Part shown: piece by piece, positions 25,671 through 34,736 of the stretch
How the letters are laid out: every line of letters starts with the position of its first letter
Numbering within the stretch: position 1 is the first letter of the stretch
Source: Coprococcus_C hominis
Lineage (GTDB): Bacteria; Bacillota; Clostridia; Lachnospirales; Lachnospiraceae
DNA length: 64,000 nt
Reading direction: 5' to 3' (one strand)
Assembly (NCBI RefSeq): GCF_020687505.1
Contig: NZ_JAJEQT010000002.1
Position numbers and translations under genes: made by a program
The notes under the pieces: generated by a model
The model's input: the letters and a program-made list of their open reading frames with translations, nothing else
Database searches by the model: none
What the model was told of the DNA's origin: nothing

Positions 25671-26303
25671 ATGGAAAATTATGTTGTTACTTTTGCAAGA
25701 GGCTTTGGTACCGGCGGAAAGGAAATCGCATCGAAGCTTGCGAAGGAGCTTGGCATCCATTGCTACGAAAACCGAATCCTGACACTGGCATCCCAGATGA
25801 GCGGACTCGATGAGAAGTTATTTCAGGAGGTCAACGAGAAGGTTCGTTCGAATGGCGGCTTCTCCAGCTTCTTAAAAGGCTTGCCACGGGCGAAAAGCTA
25901 TATCAGCCGGAATGAGAAGTTCGTGTCCGATGATAAGCTGTTTGAGTATCAGAAGCAGATCATTGAGAACTTAGCGGATACCGAATCGTGTGTCATCGTT
26001 GGAAAATGTGCCGATTACATCCTGCGGGGCAGACCGAATATTGTAAGCATCTACATAGAGGCACCACGTGATTTCTGTGTGAAGCGGACGATGGAGCATA
26101 TGGGCGTGACCGAGGATGTTGCGACGGCGACGATCGTGCATACGGATAAGTTCCGTGCCGATTATTACAAGTATTATACACATGGAAATTACTGGACGAA
26201 CCCGGTCAACTACGATCTGACGATCAACAGTGAGAAGGTCGGAATCGAGGACAGTGTGAAGCTGATCAAGGATTACATGAAGATTAAAGGCATTATAAAG
26301 TAA
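25671..26303 (+). CDS. Cytidylate kinase-like protein
   Basis: A 210-residue P-loop protein. FARGFGTGGKEIASKLAKEL near the N-terminus resembles the nucleotide loop of the cytidylate-kinase-like (Cytidylate_kin2) family. IVGKCADYILRGRPNIVSIY and EAPRDFCVKRTMEHMG follow as in that family. These proteins are widespread in Clostridia and often lie beside transport or signalling genes. True CMP kinase activity is doubtful because they differ from Cmk in the NMP-binding part. It stands between the importer and an aminotransferase-dehydrogenase pair. Confidence 0.8.
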   Translation: MENYVVTFARGFGTGGKEIASKLAKELGIHCYENRILTLASQMSGLDEKLFQEVNEKVRSNGGFSSFLKGLPRAKSYISRNEKFVSDDKLFEYQKQIIENLADTESCVIVGKCADYILRGRPNIVSIYIEAPRDFCVKRTMEHMGVTEDVATATIVHTDKFRADYYKYYTHGNYWTNPVNYDLTINSEKVGIEDSVKLIKDYMKIKGIIK

Positions 26304-26337
26304 CGAAAACATTTTATATATTTAGGAGGCGTTTATT

Positions 26338-27555
26338 ATGAAATTAAAGGATCTTGGATTAACAAAGCAGGACATCAAGGATAAGGTAAGCAAGTACATG
26401 ATCGATACATACGAGCGTTTTGATTTCTTGGCAGAGACAGCCGAGGGCATGTACATGTACGATGAAAATGGAACTCCGTATCTGGATTTCTATGCAGGTA
26501 TCGCGGTAAATAATGCCGGAAGCAGAAACCCGAAGGTTGTTGCAGCCGTCAAAGATCAGGTCGATGATATCATGCATACATTCAACTATCCGTACACGAT
26601 TCCGCAGGCATTGCTGGCTGAGAAGGTGTGTACAACCATCGGTATGGATAAGATCTTCTATCAGAACTCCGGTACAGAGGCAAACGAAGCCATGATCAAG
26701 ATGGCAAGAAAATATGGTATTGAGCATTACGGACCAAACCGTTATCATATCGTAACTGCAAAGATGGGCTTCCATGGTAGAACATTTGGTGCGATGTCCG
26801 CAACTGGTCAGCCGGGCAATGGCTGTCAGGTTGGCTTCGGACCGATGACATATGGTTTTTCTTATGCGCCATACAATGATCTGCAGGCATTTAAGGATGC
26901 TTGTACCGAGAATACGATCGCGATCATGATCGAGCCAATCCAGGGTGAAGGCGGTGTCCATCCTGCAACCTACGAGTTTATGACAGGACTTCGTAAGTTC
27001 TGCGATGAGAATAATATGCTGCTCCTGATTGATGAGGTACAGACCGGATGGTGCAGAACCGGTCAGCCGATGTGCTACATGAACTATGGTATCAAGCCGG
27101 ATATCGTCTCTATGGCGAAGGGACTTGGTGGCGGTATGCCAATCGGTGCCATCTGTGCAACCGCGGAAGTTGCAACCGCATTTACACCGGGTTCCCATGG
27201 TACAACATTCGGTGGACATCCGGTCAGCTGTGCAGCCGCTTATGCGGAAGTAAACGAGCTTCTTGACCGCGATCTTGCAGGCAATGCAAAAGAAGTTGGT
27301 GCGTACTTCATGGATAAGCTGAAGAACCTTCCACATGTGAAAGAGGTTCGTGGTATGGGACTGATGATCGGTGTTGAGTTTGATGATACAATCGGTGCTG
27401 TTGATGTGAAGCATGGTGCATTTGACAGAAAGCTTCTGATCACAGCAATTGGTTCGCATGTCATTCGTATGGTTCCACCACTGATTGCAAGCAGAGAAGA
27501 TTGTGACAAGGCATATGCAATTCTGGAAGAGACAGTGAATGCACTTTCAAAATAA
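26338..27555 (+). CDS. Class III (acetylornithine/omega-amino acid type) aminotransferase
   Basis: A 405-residue PLP enzyme. Key segments are YLDFYAGIAVNNAGSRNPKV, NSGTEANEAMIKMARK, GFHGRTFGAMSATGQ, DEVQTGWCRTG and the PLP lysine in SMAKGLGGGMPIGA. The HGTTFGGHPVSCAA motif is shared with acetylornithine and 4-aminobutyrate aminotransferases. No arg genes are nearby. Instead an iron alcohol dehydrogenase follows after 17 bp, which fits removal of a terminal amino group followed by reduction of the semialdehyde. The substrate is inferred only: 4-aminobutyrate, beta-alanine or 5-aminovalerate are candidates. Confidence 0.88.
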   Translation: MKLKDLGLTKQDIKDKVSKYMIDTYERFDFLAETAEGMYMYDENGTPYLDFYAGIAVNNAGSRNPKVVAAVKDQVDDIMHTFNYPYTIPQALLAEKVCTTIGMDKIFYQNSGTEANEAMIKMARKYGIEHYGPNRYHIVTAKMGFHGRTFGAMSATGQPGNGCQVGFGPMTYGFSYAPYNDLQAFKDACTENTIAIMIEPIQGEGGVHPATYEFMTGLRKFCDENNMLLLIDEVQTGWCRTGQPMCYMNYGIKPDIVSMAKGLGGGMPIGAICATAEVATAFTPGSHGTTFGGHPVSCAAAYAEVNELLDRDLAGNAKEVGAYFMDKLKNLPHVKEVRGMGLMIGVEFDDTIGAVDVKHGAFDRKLLITAIGSHVIRMVPPLIASREDCDKAYAILEETVNALSK

Positions 27556-27572
27556 AGGCAAGGTGAATTAGA

Positions 27573-28721
27573 TTGAAGAATTTTAGCTTTTCTGTGCCGC
27601 AGGATATCATTGTTGGTGCAGGTTCTATTAAGAAATTAGGTGAATGCGCAACCAAACTTGGCGGCACACATGCCCTTATCATCTCCGGTCCCCATCTGAA
27701 CAAGATGGGACTGGTGGATACATGTAAACAGTCTCTGGCAGATGTTGGGATTCCGGCGGATGCATTTACGGAGACCGAAGGAAATCCTTCGGTTGAGACG
27801 GTCGAAAAGGCAACGAATCTGTACAAGGAATGTGGCGCGGATTTCATTGTGGCATTTGGCGGTGGTTCTCCGATGGATGTGGCAAAGGCTGTTGGTGTTA
27901 TCGCAAAATACGGTGGAAGCATTACAGAATACGAAGGTGGAGGCAAGGTGCCGGGACCGATTGTTCCGCAGATTGCGATTCCAACGACTGCTGGTACAGG
28001 TTCTGAGGTAACTGCATTTTCGGTTATTACCGATCACAGCCGGAACTACAAACTGACGGTATTCAGTTATGAACTGATTCCAAAGTACGCGATTTTAGAC
28101 CCGGATCTGATTGCAACGGCTCCTGCTTCTGTGGCAGCAGCGTGTGGAATGGATGCATTTATCCATGCATGTGAGTCGTATATCTCGACGGATGCTTCTC
28201 CGTTTTCCGAGGCGATGTCTGAGAAGGCGATGGAACTGATCGGGCGTTCGATCCGGGCTTATGTGGCAAATCGTACGGATGTCGATGCCGCCAGTGATAT
28301 GCTGGTTGGTTCCCTCTTTGCGGGTATTGCATTTTCGTGGGCGAGACTTGGCAATGTACATGCGATGAGTCATCCGGTCAGTGCGTATTTCGATGTACCA
28401 CATGGCGTGGCAAATGCAATCTTGCTTCCGACGATTCTGGATTATAACAAGCTTGCGGATAAAGGTAAATATAAGAAAATCTACGAATATGTGAGTGAGA
28501 CACACAGAAGCGATGAGAGCTTCACACCGGATATGCTGGTGGATGCGATCAGAGCGTTGAATAATAGTCTTTCAATTCCTGCAAATCTTACAGAAGTAGG
28601 AGTGACGGAAGACAAGATCGATGTCATGGCAGACGATGCCATGAAGAGCGGAAACATCATGGTGAACCCACGCCGCTCTACGAAGAAGGATATCGTAGCT
28701 CTTTACAAAAAGGCTATGTAA
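27573..28721 (+). CDS. Iron-containing alcohol dehydrogenase
   Basis: A 382-residue group III alcohol dehydrogenase. It has FGGGSPMDVAKAVG for NAD(P) binding, PTTAGTGSEVTAFSVI, and the metal-ligand His segment ALGN-like region with GNVHAMSHPVSAYFDVPHG. The start is TTG, with AAGGTGA nine bases upstream and MKNFSFSVPQDIIVGAGS as a normal N-terminus. It directly follows the aminotransferase and probably reduces the semialdehyde product with NADH. A terminator follows. Confidence 0.92.
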   Translation: MKNFSFSVPQDIIVGAGSIKKLGECATKLGGTHALIISGPHLNKMGLVDTCKQSLADVGIPADAFTETEGNPSVETVEKATNLYKECGADFIVAFGGGSPMDVAKAVGVIAKYGGSITEYEGGGKVPGPIVPQIAIPTTAGTGSEVTAFSVITDHSRNYKLTVFSYELIPKYAILDPDLIATAPASVAAACGMDAFIHACESYISTDASPFSEAMSEKAMELIGRSIRAYVANRTDVDAASDMLVGSLFAGIAFSWARLGNVHAMSHPVSAYFDVPHGVANAILLPTILDYNKLADKGKYKKIYEYVSETHRSDESFTPDMLVDAIRALNNSLSIPANLTEVGVTEDKIDVMADDAMKSGNIMVNPRRSTKKDIVALYKKAM

Positions 28722-28742
28722 TATCAAACCTGTCTACACGGG

Positions 28743-28774
28743 AAAAGGTTGTCGCTTGTCGGCAGCCTTTTTCT
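28743..28774 (+). terminator. Terminator of the aminotransferase-dehydrogenase unit
   Basis: AAAGGTTGTCG pairs with CGGCAGCCTTT around a short loop, followed by T residues. The next 200 bases before folP are AT-rich with no other gene seen. Confidence 0.8.
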
Positions 28775-28981
28775 ATTGAGGATATTATTTGCAAAACAAC
28801 CCTTAGAGATAATGATTTGCATGGAAAAATATACTATTCGGAATCATATGCGATGTATGGAATCTAAACGATTCTAAAAATTGTTAATAAAAAAATATAG
28901 ATAAACCGGTGGCAGTTTTATGATAAAAATGTTAAAATGATAATAATTATGGACAAGAATGAAAATGAGGGCTTATAAATT

Positions 28982-29803
28982 ATGAAAAAACAGGTTATAA
29001 CGATTGGAAAACGTGACTTTGAAATTGGAAAACGTCCTTATGTGATGGGAATCCTGAATGTGACACCGGATTCCTTTTCGGATGGCGGAAAGTACGGAGA
29101 TCTGGATGCGGCGTTGAAGCATACAGAAGAAATGATCAAGGAAGGTGCCGATATCATTGATGTTGGCGGAGAGTCGACTCGACCGGGACATGTGAAGATT
29201 TCGGTTGCGGAAGAGATTGAACGTACCTGCTTCGTGATTGAGGCAATCAAGGAACGGTTTGAGATTCCGGTTTCGTTAGATACGTACAAATATCAGGTGG
29301 CTCAGGCGGGAATTCTGGCTGGTGCCGATCTGATCAACGATATATGGGGATTTAAATGGGACGATGAGATGGCACCGCTTTGCGCGAAATACCAGATTCC
29401 GGTCTGCCTGATGCACAACCGGAAGGAAGCGGTATACAATGATTTTATTGCGGATGTGATCGCAGACATGAAGGAGTGCGTACAGATTGCGCGCGCATCA
29501 GGACTTGCCGACGATAAGATCATCTTAGATCCGGGGATTGGATTCGCAAAGACTACGGAAGAGAACTTAAAGTTTATGAACCATCTGGAGGATCTGGTTG
29601 CACTCGGATATCCGGTACTGCTTGGAACTTCGAGAAAATCCATGATTGGAAATACACTGAATCTGCCGGTTGACGAGCGAGAGGAAGGAACAATGGCAAC
29701 TTCTGTCTTAGGACTGGTGAAGGGGTGCAGCTTCTTCCGTGTACATGATGTGAAGAAAAATGTGCGTGCGCTTGCGATGACAGATGCAATGCTCAAGGCA
29801 TAA
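28982..29803 (+). CDS. folP: Dihydropteroate synthase
   Basis: A 273-residue TIM-barrel enzyme joining p-aminobenzoate to the pterin diphosphate; it is the sulfonamide target. The signature MGILNVTPDSFSDGGKY is near residue 22, and VGGESTRPGH follows near 60. Later segments DLINDIWGFKW, CLMHNR, DPGIGFAKT and GTSRKS complete the active site. It lies 73 bp before the folB-folK fusion gene, so it is probably in one operon. A TGTTAAAAT extended -10 is visible about 50 bp upstream. Confidence 0.95.
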   Translation: MKKQVITIGKRDFEIGKRPYVMGILNVTPDSFSDGGKYGDLDAALKHTEEMIKEGADIIDVGGESTRPGHVKISVAEEIERTCFVIEAIKERFEIPVSLDTYKYQVAQAGILAGADLINDIWGFKWDDEMAPLCAKYQIPVCLMHNRKEAVYNDFIADVIADMKECVQIARASGLADDKIILDPGIGFAKTTEENLKFMNHLEDLVALGYPVLLGTSRKSMIGNTLNLPVDEREEGTMATSVLGLVKGCSFFRVHDVKKNVRALAMTDAMLKA

Positions 29804-29876
29804 GATGGCAGGCGTGTGTCATAACGCTGTCAGGGCATTTGCTATGGAATAGGAGACGGAAAAGGACAGAAAAGAA

Positions 29877-30701
29877 ATGGATAAAATATGGATTAAAGAT
29901 TTAGAGATATTTGCATATCACGGTGTCCTTGCAGAAGAAAAAAGAAATGGACAGAAATTCTATGTAACTGTATCTATGGATGTGGATCTGCATGCGGCAG
30001 GCATGACAGATGATCTGGACAAAACGGTCAATTATGCAGAAGTATGTGAACTGATCCGGCGGACGATGCAGGAGGAAAGCTATGATCTGATTGAGGCAGC
30101 AGCGGAGAATGTTGCAGATGCGATTTTGCTTGCCTATCCACAGATAAAGATGGTTCATGTGATTGTAAGCAAGCCGGGGGCTCCTATTCCGATGGACTTT
30201 GATACGGTCTGCGTGGATATTACAAGAGGCAGACATATTGCGTATCTGGGTATCGGTTCCAATCTCGGAGATAAGGAGGCATACCTTGACTATGCGGTCG
30301 ATCAGCTGAACAAAGATGAGTATATTCAGGTGACAAAGGTTTCTTCCTATATAATAACAGAACCATATGGCGATGTGGAACAGGATGATTTCTTAAATGG
30401 CTGTCTGGAGATTGAGACAATCTATTCTCCACAGGATCTGCTGGCTGTTATCAACGATATTGAACAGGGTGCCGGCAGAAAGCGGCTGATCCACTGGGGT
30501 CCAAGAACTTTGGACATTGACATTTTGCTCTATGATCAGGAAATGATCATGGAAGACACGCTGAAGGTGCCGCATGTGGAGATGGCAAAGCGCGCGTTCG
30601 TGCTTGAACCACTTGCCGAAATCGCACCATATGCCTACCATCCGGGCTACCATAAGACGATCATCGAACTACTGGAAATATTACAAAACAAAAAAGATTA
30701 A
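29877..30701 (+). CDS. folK: Dihydroneopterin aldolase - HPPK fusion protein
   Basis: A 274-residue bifunctional enzyme for consecutive folate steps. Residues 1-118 are dihydroneopterin aldolase (FolB): AYHGVLAEEKRNGQKF at the start, the TVNYAEVC segment, and KPGAPIPMDFDTV. Residues 120-274 are 6-hydroxymethyl-7,8-dihydropterin pyrophosphokinase (FolK): YLGIGSNLGDKEAYL, then GPRTLDIDILLY with the metal-binding Asp pair, and VPHVEMAKRAFVLEPL. The fusion is in pathway order and common in Clostridia. GTP cyclohydrolase is not in the window. Confidence 0.95.
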   Translation: MDKIWIKDLEIFAYHGVLAEEKRNGQKFYVTVSMDVDLHAAGMTDDLDKTVNYAEVCELIRRTMQEESYDLIEAAAENVADAILLAYPQIKMVHVIVSKPGAPIPMDFDTVCVDITRGRHIAYLGIGSNLGDKEAYLDYAVDQLNKDEYIQVTKVSSYIITEPYGDVEQDDFLNGCLEIETIYSPQDLLAVINDIEQGAGRKRLIHWGPRTLDIDILLYDQEMIMEDTLKVPHVEMAKRAFVLEPLAEIAPYAYHPGYHKTIIELLEILQNKKD

Positions 30702-30787
30702 ACTACAATATAAGAAAAACTATATTCAAGGGAGCGGCAAATGACATGCGTATGCCATTTGCATTGTAACCGGAAGTATATAAATGA

Positions 30788-31020
30788 GCAGATAATTATC
30801 CGATACAATCGATGTGTAGAAATCATGCGGGACACTGGTATTTATCCTAACGCAGACCATTGGAGCACATCAGCACTTAGCGAGTAACGCATTCATTCGC
30901 AGAATGATGTGTTAGGAGCTTAGTGTCTGCTATGTGCGGAAGTGAGCGAGAGCGCGTCTGCGTATGGATAATAGCAGTGTTCTGCATGAGACATACAGGA
31001 AATGTCGGATAATTATCTGC
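30788..31020. repeat. Long imperfect hairpin element, copy A2 (shared 108-nt core)
   Basis: A 233-nt rod-like inverted repeat between folB-folK and ppx. The ends pair perfectly over 15 bp (30788-30802 with 31006-31020), and further paired blocks continue inward with bulges. The core 30853-30960 is in opposite orientation to copy A1. Compared with the reverse complement of A1, one flank is identical over 29 bases and the other differs at 2 of 43. The central 36 bases differ completely yet still form a hairpin in both, and both cores are exactly 108 nt. The outer arms share no evident sequence with A1. It ends 10 bp before the ppx ribosome site, so it would lie in the ppx leader. Confidence 0.88.
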
Positions 31021-31044
31021 GGATGAAATAGGGAGGTAAAAACT

Positions 31045-32580
31045 ATGGCATACAAAATGTTTGCCGCCATCTACGTGGGAAGCAGCGAGATATCCATGAA
31101 GATCTTCCAGGTAAATGGTAGAAAAACGTTTCGTCAGATCGACAGTGTCAGCCGGATACTGGAGCTTGGGCGGGACACCTATCGCGAAGGAAAACTGAGC
31201 CGGGAGTCGATCAAAATGATTTGCGAAGAACTCGAAGGCTTAAAACATAAAATGGAAGAATACAAGATCACAGAATACCGTGCCTATGCGACGAGTGCGG
31301 TACGTGAGGCAGATAACATGGATCTGGTGCTGGATGTGATCGAGCATACCACAGGTATCCGTGTACAGGTTCTGAGTAACTCGGAACAGCGTTATATCAG
31401 CTTCAAGGGACTGGTTGCGAAGTATTCGGATTTCCATCAGGTTGTCAGCAAGAACACAGCGTTCGTTGATGTCGGTGCTGGAAGCGTGCAGATTTCCCTG
31501 TTTGATAAGAACAATCTGGTTGTCACAGAGAATATCCCGATTGGTGCGGTGCGTGTTCGTGATTATCTGGCACTCATCGGGCACAAGTCTGGAAGACTGG
31601 ATGAGATCATGGCAGACTATGTAGATAATGATATTGTATCGTTCCGAAATATTTATCTGAAGGATAAAGAAATCAAGAACATTATCGCTGTTGGTGAGGT
31701 CGTAAGCTCCCTGAAGAAGATCGTGCCGGAACTTTCCATCAAGGATGTGATCACGCGGGCGCAGTTTGATGCGATGTACAAGCGTGTTATCAGTATGCCG
31801 GCGCAGGAGCTCGCGGAAAAATACGGTATTCCATACGAGCGTGCGACGCTGATGTTACCGAACATCACAATCTACCAGTCGTTCCTGAACAACTGTAAGG
31901 CAGAGGAAATGTATGTGCCGGATGTGGATTTCTGCGAGTGTATCGTGGCAAATTACATGGACGAAGGAAGCCGTGTCGTGTTCAATCACAATTTTGAGGA
32001 AGATATTCTTGCAACGGCGAATAACATTGCGAAGCGGTATCGCTGCAATCGGAATCATGTGGAGCAGACCGCATATTTTGCACTGAAGATCTTCGATGTG
32101 GTTCGTAAGCCATTTGGATTGGATAAGATGCAGCGTCTGCAGCTTCAGATTGCGGCACTTCTGCATGAATGTGGTAATTTCATCAATCTGCATGATGGAG
32201 CGAGAAATTCCTATTATATAGTAGCAAATACTGAGATCCTTGGACTTTCGCACAAAGAGCGTATGGAAGTGGCAAATGTAGTCAAGTACAACCCACTGTA
32301 TCTTCCATCGAAGGATAAGATATCAGCAGAACTTGATGGCTGTGATTATATTGTGATCGCGAAGCTTGCAGCAATCTTACGAATTGCGAATATTCTCGAT
32401 AAGAGCCATATGCAGAAGATCGAAGATATTTCCGTGACATTGAAAGACGGAAAGCTGATTATTCTGGCAAAGACATACGAAGATATCTCACTGGAGGCGG
32501 GACTTTTTGAAGCACGTGCAGATTTCTTTGAGCAGATCTATGGAATCAGACCGGTACTTCGGGTGAAAAGGAGTGTGTAA
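31045..32580 (+). CDS. ppx: Exopolyphosphatase (Ppx/GppA family)
   Basis: A 511-residue actin-fold phosphatase that removes terminal phosphates from polyphosphate or cleaves pppGpp. The N-terminal domain has AYATSAVREADN and the phosphate-binding FVDVGAGSVQISLF, where the usual GGGS reads GAGS. The C-terminal part (about 310-430) is HD-like with LLHECGNFINLHDGARNSYY. It is separated from ppk by only 3 bp, so both are translated from one message. That message may carry the A2 hairpin in its leader. Ppx and GppA activities cannot be told apart by sequence; the ppk neighbour favours polyphosphate. Confidence 0.92.
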   Translation: MAYKMFAAIYVGSSEISMKIFQVNGRKTFRQIDSVSRILELGRDTYREGKLSRESIKMICEELEGLKHKMEEYKITEYRAYATSAVREADNMDLVLDVIEHTTGIRVQVLSNSEQRYISFKGLVAKYSDFHQVVSKNTAFVDVGAGSVQISLFDKNNLVVTENIPIGAVRVRDYLALIGHKSGRLDEIMADYVDNDIVSFRNIYLKDKEIKNIIAVGEVVSSLKKIVPELSIKDVITRAQFDAMYKRVISMPAQELAEKYGIPYERATLMLPNITIYQSFLNNCKAEEMYVPDVDFCECIVANYMDEGSRVVFNHNFEEDILATANNIAKRYRCNRNHVEQTAYFALKIFDVVRKPFGLDKMQRLQLQIAALLHECGNFINLHDGARNSYYIVANTEILGLSHKERMEVANVVKYNPLYLPSKDKISAELDGCDYIVIAKLAAILRIANILDKSHMQKIEDISVTLKDGKLIILAKTYEDISLEAGLFEARADFFEQIYGIRPVLRVKRSV

Positions 32581-32583
32581 GGA

Positions 32584-34707
32584 ATGGACAAAAAATTATT
32601 GGAAAAACCGGAAAATTATTATAACCGTGAGATGAGCTGGTTACAGTTTAATTACAGAATCTTAAATGAGGCGAAGGATAAGTCAATTCCACTGTTTGAA
32701 CGCCTGAATTTCCTGAGTATCACAGAATCAAATCTGTCTGAGTTCTTCATGGTGCGTGTAGCATCTCTGATCGATCTGGTACACGCAGATGTAAAGAAGA
32801 AGGACATTGCAGGATTGACGCCGCAGGGGCAGCTCGATCTGATTATTCCTGAGACGAAGAACATGATTGCGAGCCAGTACAGCACACTGAACCGCCAGAT
32901 TCTTCCTGCAATGGAAGAAAATGGTCTGAAGCTTGTTAAGCATTATGAGGACTTAAACGAGAAGCAGAGCAAGTTCGTAGATAAATATTTTGAGAAGGAA
33001 GTGTATCCGGTACTTACGCCGATGGCAGTTGATTCTTCGAGACCATTTCCACTGATCAGCAACAAGACTTTAAATATTGGTGCACTGATCCGTGATAAGA
33101 AGAAGGATGTTATTGACATTGCAACCGTACAGGTACCATCCGTGTTGCCACGTGTGGTTGAGATTCCGGGCGAGGACGGATGCAGAGAGATCATTCTGCT
33201 CGAGCAGATCATTGAGAAGAACTTGAATCAGCTCTTCTTAAATTACGAGATCATTTGCGCGTATCCATACAGAATTATGCGAAATGCAGACCTTGCAATC
33301 GACGAGGACGATGCGTCCGATCTGTTGAAGGAGATCGAAAAGCAGATTAAGAAGCGTGCGTGGGGCGAGGTTATCCGGCTCGATGTGGAAGCAGAGATGG
33401 ATAAGCGTCTGCTGAAAGAATTGAAGAAACAGTTAAATGTCAACAGCGATTATGTCTATTCGGTAAATGGACCACTTGATCTTACGTTCCTTGGAAAGGT
33501 ACGTGGACTCGATGGCTTTGATCATTTGAAGAATAAGAAATACATCCCACAGCCGGTGAAGGGATTGGATCTCGATGCGAATATCTTCGACCAGATCAAG
33601 AAGAAGGATATCCTGTTACACCATCCGTATGATGAGTTTACACCGGTCATTGAGTTCATCAAACAGGCGGCAATTGATCCGGATGTACTTGCGATTAAGC
33701 AGACGTTGTACCGTGTCAGTGGCAATTCTCCAATCATTGCAGCACTTGCACTTGCAGCGGAAAATGGCAAGCAGGTAACGGTACTTGTTGAGTTAAAAGC
33801 ACGATTTGATGAAGAAAATAATATAAATTGGGCAAAAAAACTGGAAAAAGCGGGTTGCCATGTTATTTATGGTCTGGTAGGATTAAAGACGCATTCCAAA
33901 ATTGCACTCGTTGTCAGACGGGAAGAAGATGGCATCAAGCGATATGTTCATCTTGGAACTGGTAACTATAATGATGTGACAGCAAAGTTATATACAGATA
34001 TGGGTATGCTGACTGCATCGGATGCGATAGGGGAGGATGCAACCGCAGTCTTTAATATGTTGTCGGGTTATTCCGAGCCGCCAGCATGGAATAAACTGCT
34101 TGTAGCTCCGATCTGGATGAAGGATCGATTCCTTGCACTGATCGACCGGGAGGCAGAGAATGCACGTATGGGTAAGAGTGCTAAGATCATTGCCAAGATG
34201 AATTCCCTGTGTGATCCGACGATTATCCGTGCACTGTATGAGGCGAGCAATGCGGGCGTGAAAATCGAACTGATCGTACGTGGTATCTGCTGTCTGAAGA
34301 CAGGGATTCCGGGACTTTCCGAGAACATCACGGTGCGTTCCATTGTAGGTAACTTCCTGGAGCATGCGAGAATCTTTTATTTCTATAATGATGGATTCGA
34401 AGATGTATATATGGGCAGTGCCGACTGGATGCCTAGAAATCTGGACAAACGAGTGGAGATTACATTCCCGGTTGAGGATGAAGACCTCAAAAAACGGGTG
34501 ATTGAGATTTTGGAGATTCAGCTTTCCGATACATTGAAAGCACATATTATGCAGCCGGATGGCTCATATGCAAAACAGGATCTGAGGGGGCGTGAAAAGT
34601 TGGAGGCGCAAAATTATTTCTGCAAACAGGCGATGGGTTCCTTGAAAGAGGACGACAAAAAGAAAGTATCCCGTATCTTCATTCCGCGCATGAAGATCGG
34701 TGATTAA
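32584..34707 (+). CDS. ppk1: Polyphosphate kinase 1
   Basis: A 707-residue PPK1 that reversibly makes polyphosphate from ATP. The N-terminal domain starts with YYNREMSWLQFNYRILNEA. Two phospholipase-D-like domains follow, with the first catalytic His in LVGLKTHSKIALVVRR (near 435) and the second in LEHARIFYFYNDG (near 595). HHPYDEFTPVIEFIKQA and IKQTLYRVSGNSPI are conserved in the family. It is paired with ppx, giving synthesis and breakdown from one operon. The length is normal for PPK1. Confidence 0.96.
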   Translation: MDKKLLEKPENYYNREMSWLQFNYRILNEAKDKSIPLFERLNFLSITESNLSEFFMVRVASLIDLVHADVKKKDIAGLTPQGQLDLIIPETKNMIASQYSTLNRQILPAMEENGLKLVKHYEDLNEKQSKFVDKYFEKEVYPVLTPMAVDSSRPFPLISNKTLNIGALIRDKKKDVIDIATVQVPSVLPRVVEIPGEDGCREIILLEQIIEKNLNQLFLNYEIICAYPYRIMRNADLAIDEDDASDLLKEIEKQIKKRAWGEVIRLDVEAEMDKRLLKELKKQLNVNSDYVYSVNGPLDLTFLGKVRGLDGFDHLKNKKYIPQPVKGLDLDANIFDQIKKKDILLHHPYDEFTPVIEFIKQAAIDPDVLAIKQTLYRVSGNSPIIAALALAAENGKQVTVLVELKARFDEENNINWAKKLEKAGCHVIYGLVGLKTHSKIALVVRREEDGIKRYVHLGTGNYNDVTAKLYTDMGMLTASDAIGEDATAVFNMLSGYSEPPAWNKLLVAPIWMKDRFLALIDREAENARMGKSAKIIAKMNSLCDPTIIRALYEASNAGVKIELIVRGICCLKTGIPGLSENITVRSIVGNFLEHARIFYFYNDGFEDVYMGSADWMPRNLDKRVEITFPVEDEDLKKRVIEILEIQLSDTLKAHIMQPDGSYAKQDLRGREKLEAQNYFCKQAMGSLKEDDKKKVSRIFIPRMKIGD

Positions 34708-34736
34708 TAAAAACAATAGAGAGGAGACTTAAAAAA

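Noticed and set aside
26359..27459. Long open frame of 366 codons antisense to the aminotransferase
   Set aside because: It is a shadow of a well-supported PLP enzyme, is Cys/His/Ile-rich in the manner of antisense frames, and lacks a ribosome site.
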